Shown: piece after piece, positions 33,124 through 33,287 of the stretch
Position numbering within the stretch: position 1 is the first letter of the stretch
How the letters are laid out: each line of letters starts with the position of its first letter
Source: Gammaproteobacteria bacterium RBG_16_51_14
Lineage (GTDB): Bacteria; Pseudomonadota; Gammaproteobacteria; Eutrophobiales; Eutrophobiaceae
Reading direction: 5' to 3'
Assembly (NCBI GenBank): GCA_001802375.1
Contig: MGXK01000084.1
Location: forward strand, 1 to 33,287
DNA length: 33,287 nt
Notes under the pieces: generated by a model
Told to the model about the DNA's origin: nothing
The model's input: only the letters and a program-made list of their open reading frames with translations
Database searches by the model: none
Translations under genes and position numbers: made by a program

Positions 33124-33287
33124 ATGGTATTAATAATTGATCGCCGGCAGGCAATAATCAAACAGGAACGGCAGATTCTGTTGTTACATGGTTTGTATAC
33201 AACACCTGATCAATCAGGTGTAACTGGATTCAGAATAATATTGAGACACCAGGATTTCGAAGGTATGATTCATGGGCATACATGCTG
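33124..33287 (+). CDS. Possible gene start running off the right edge, unrecognised
   Basis: An ATG at 33124 opens a frame of 54 codons, still open at the end of the window, starting MVLIIDRRQAIIKQERQ and continuing with HGLYTTPDQSG. No good ribosome-binding site precedes it and no family is recognised. The inverted repeats at 33193-33221 fall within it. It may be a short gene or a non-coding regulatory stretch. Confidence 0.3.
   Translation, partial: MVLIIDRRQAIIKQERQILLLHGLYTTPDQSGVTGFRIILRHQDFEGMIHGHTC
33193..33221. repeat. Adjacent perfect palindromes near the right edge
   Basis: TTGTATACAA (33193-33202) is a perfect 10-base palindrome and abuts ACACCTGATCAATCAGGTGT (33202-33221), with 9-base arms and a CA centre. 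There is no poly-T after it, so it resembles paired operator sites more than a terminator. Confidence 0.45.

Overview
The window is a bacterial C1-metabolism locus built around tetrahydromethanopterin (H4MPT) and methanofuran. The gene set (fae, mtdB, mch, formylmethanofuran enzymes, beta-RFAP synthase, MfnD/E/F-like enzymes, ORF9/ORFY/ORF17/ORF19-type genes) is that of H4MPT-using methylotrophic proteobacteria. I infer a gammaproteobacterium-like organism of moderate GC, but the sequence does not fix the taxon. No rRNA, tRNA, CRISPR array or intact insertion sequence was recognised.

Layout. Minus strand, reading right to left in transcription order: (1) rnfC-D-G-E-A-B plus a very large NfnAB/GltD-like flavoprotein, ending at an intrinsic terminator near 11420; (2) fwdD-fwdB-fwdA-ftr-fwdC and a 7Fe ferredoxin (11305 to 5657), preceded by a well-spaced FNR-type promoter and followed by a hairpin terminator; (3) a second, paralogous set fhcB-A-D-C (5172 to 473) running into a cut-off NAD-dependent formate dehydrogenase gamma subunit (444 to the left edge). 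Plus strand from 21610: beta-RFAP synthase, mtdB, an ATP-grasp gene, a hairpin-rich 153-base element, mch, a RimK-like ATP-grasp gene, a CitG-like gene and fae. Then come a minus-strand HisA-like gene and a plus-strand run mfnD-mfnF-pabB-mfnE. A gene fragment or regulatory stretch fills the right edge.

How it fits together. Fae, MtdB and Mch take formaldehyde to formyl-H4MPT, and the formyltransferase passes the formyl group to methanofuran. From there the window encodes two distinct fates. The fhc set has an FhcB in which the metal-ligand cysteine is replaced by glycine and no fwdD; it sits beside formate dehydrogenase, so it should hydrolyse formyl-methanofuran to formate, which is then oxidised with NAD+. 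The fwd set keeps the [4Fe-4S] cysteines and the Mo/W-ligand cysteine (Cys119, in an SVCHGP motif) in FwdB and also has FwdD. It therefore looks like a true formylmethanofuran dehydrogenase, the archaeal methanogenesis enzyme, joined with a ferredoxin, an Nfn-like transhydrogenase and an archaeal/clostridial-order Rnf complex. The inferred system is a bacterial, ferredoxin-linked, probably reversible CO2/formyl-methanofuran couple tied to an ion gradient, encoded next to the classical formate-releasing branch. This is the main discovery candidate of the window.
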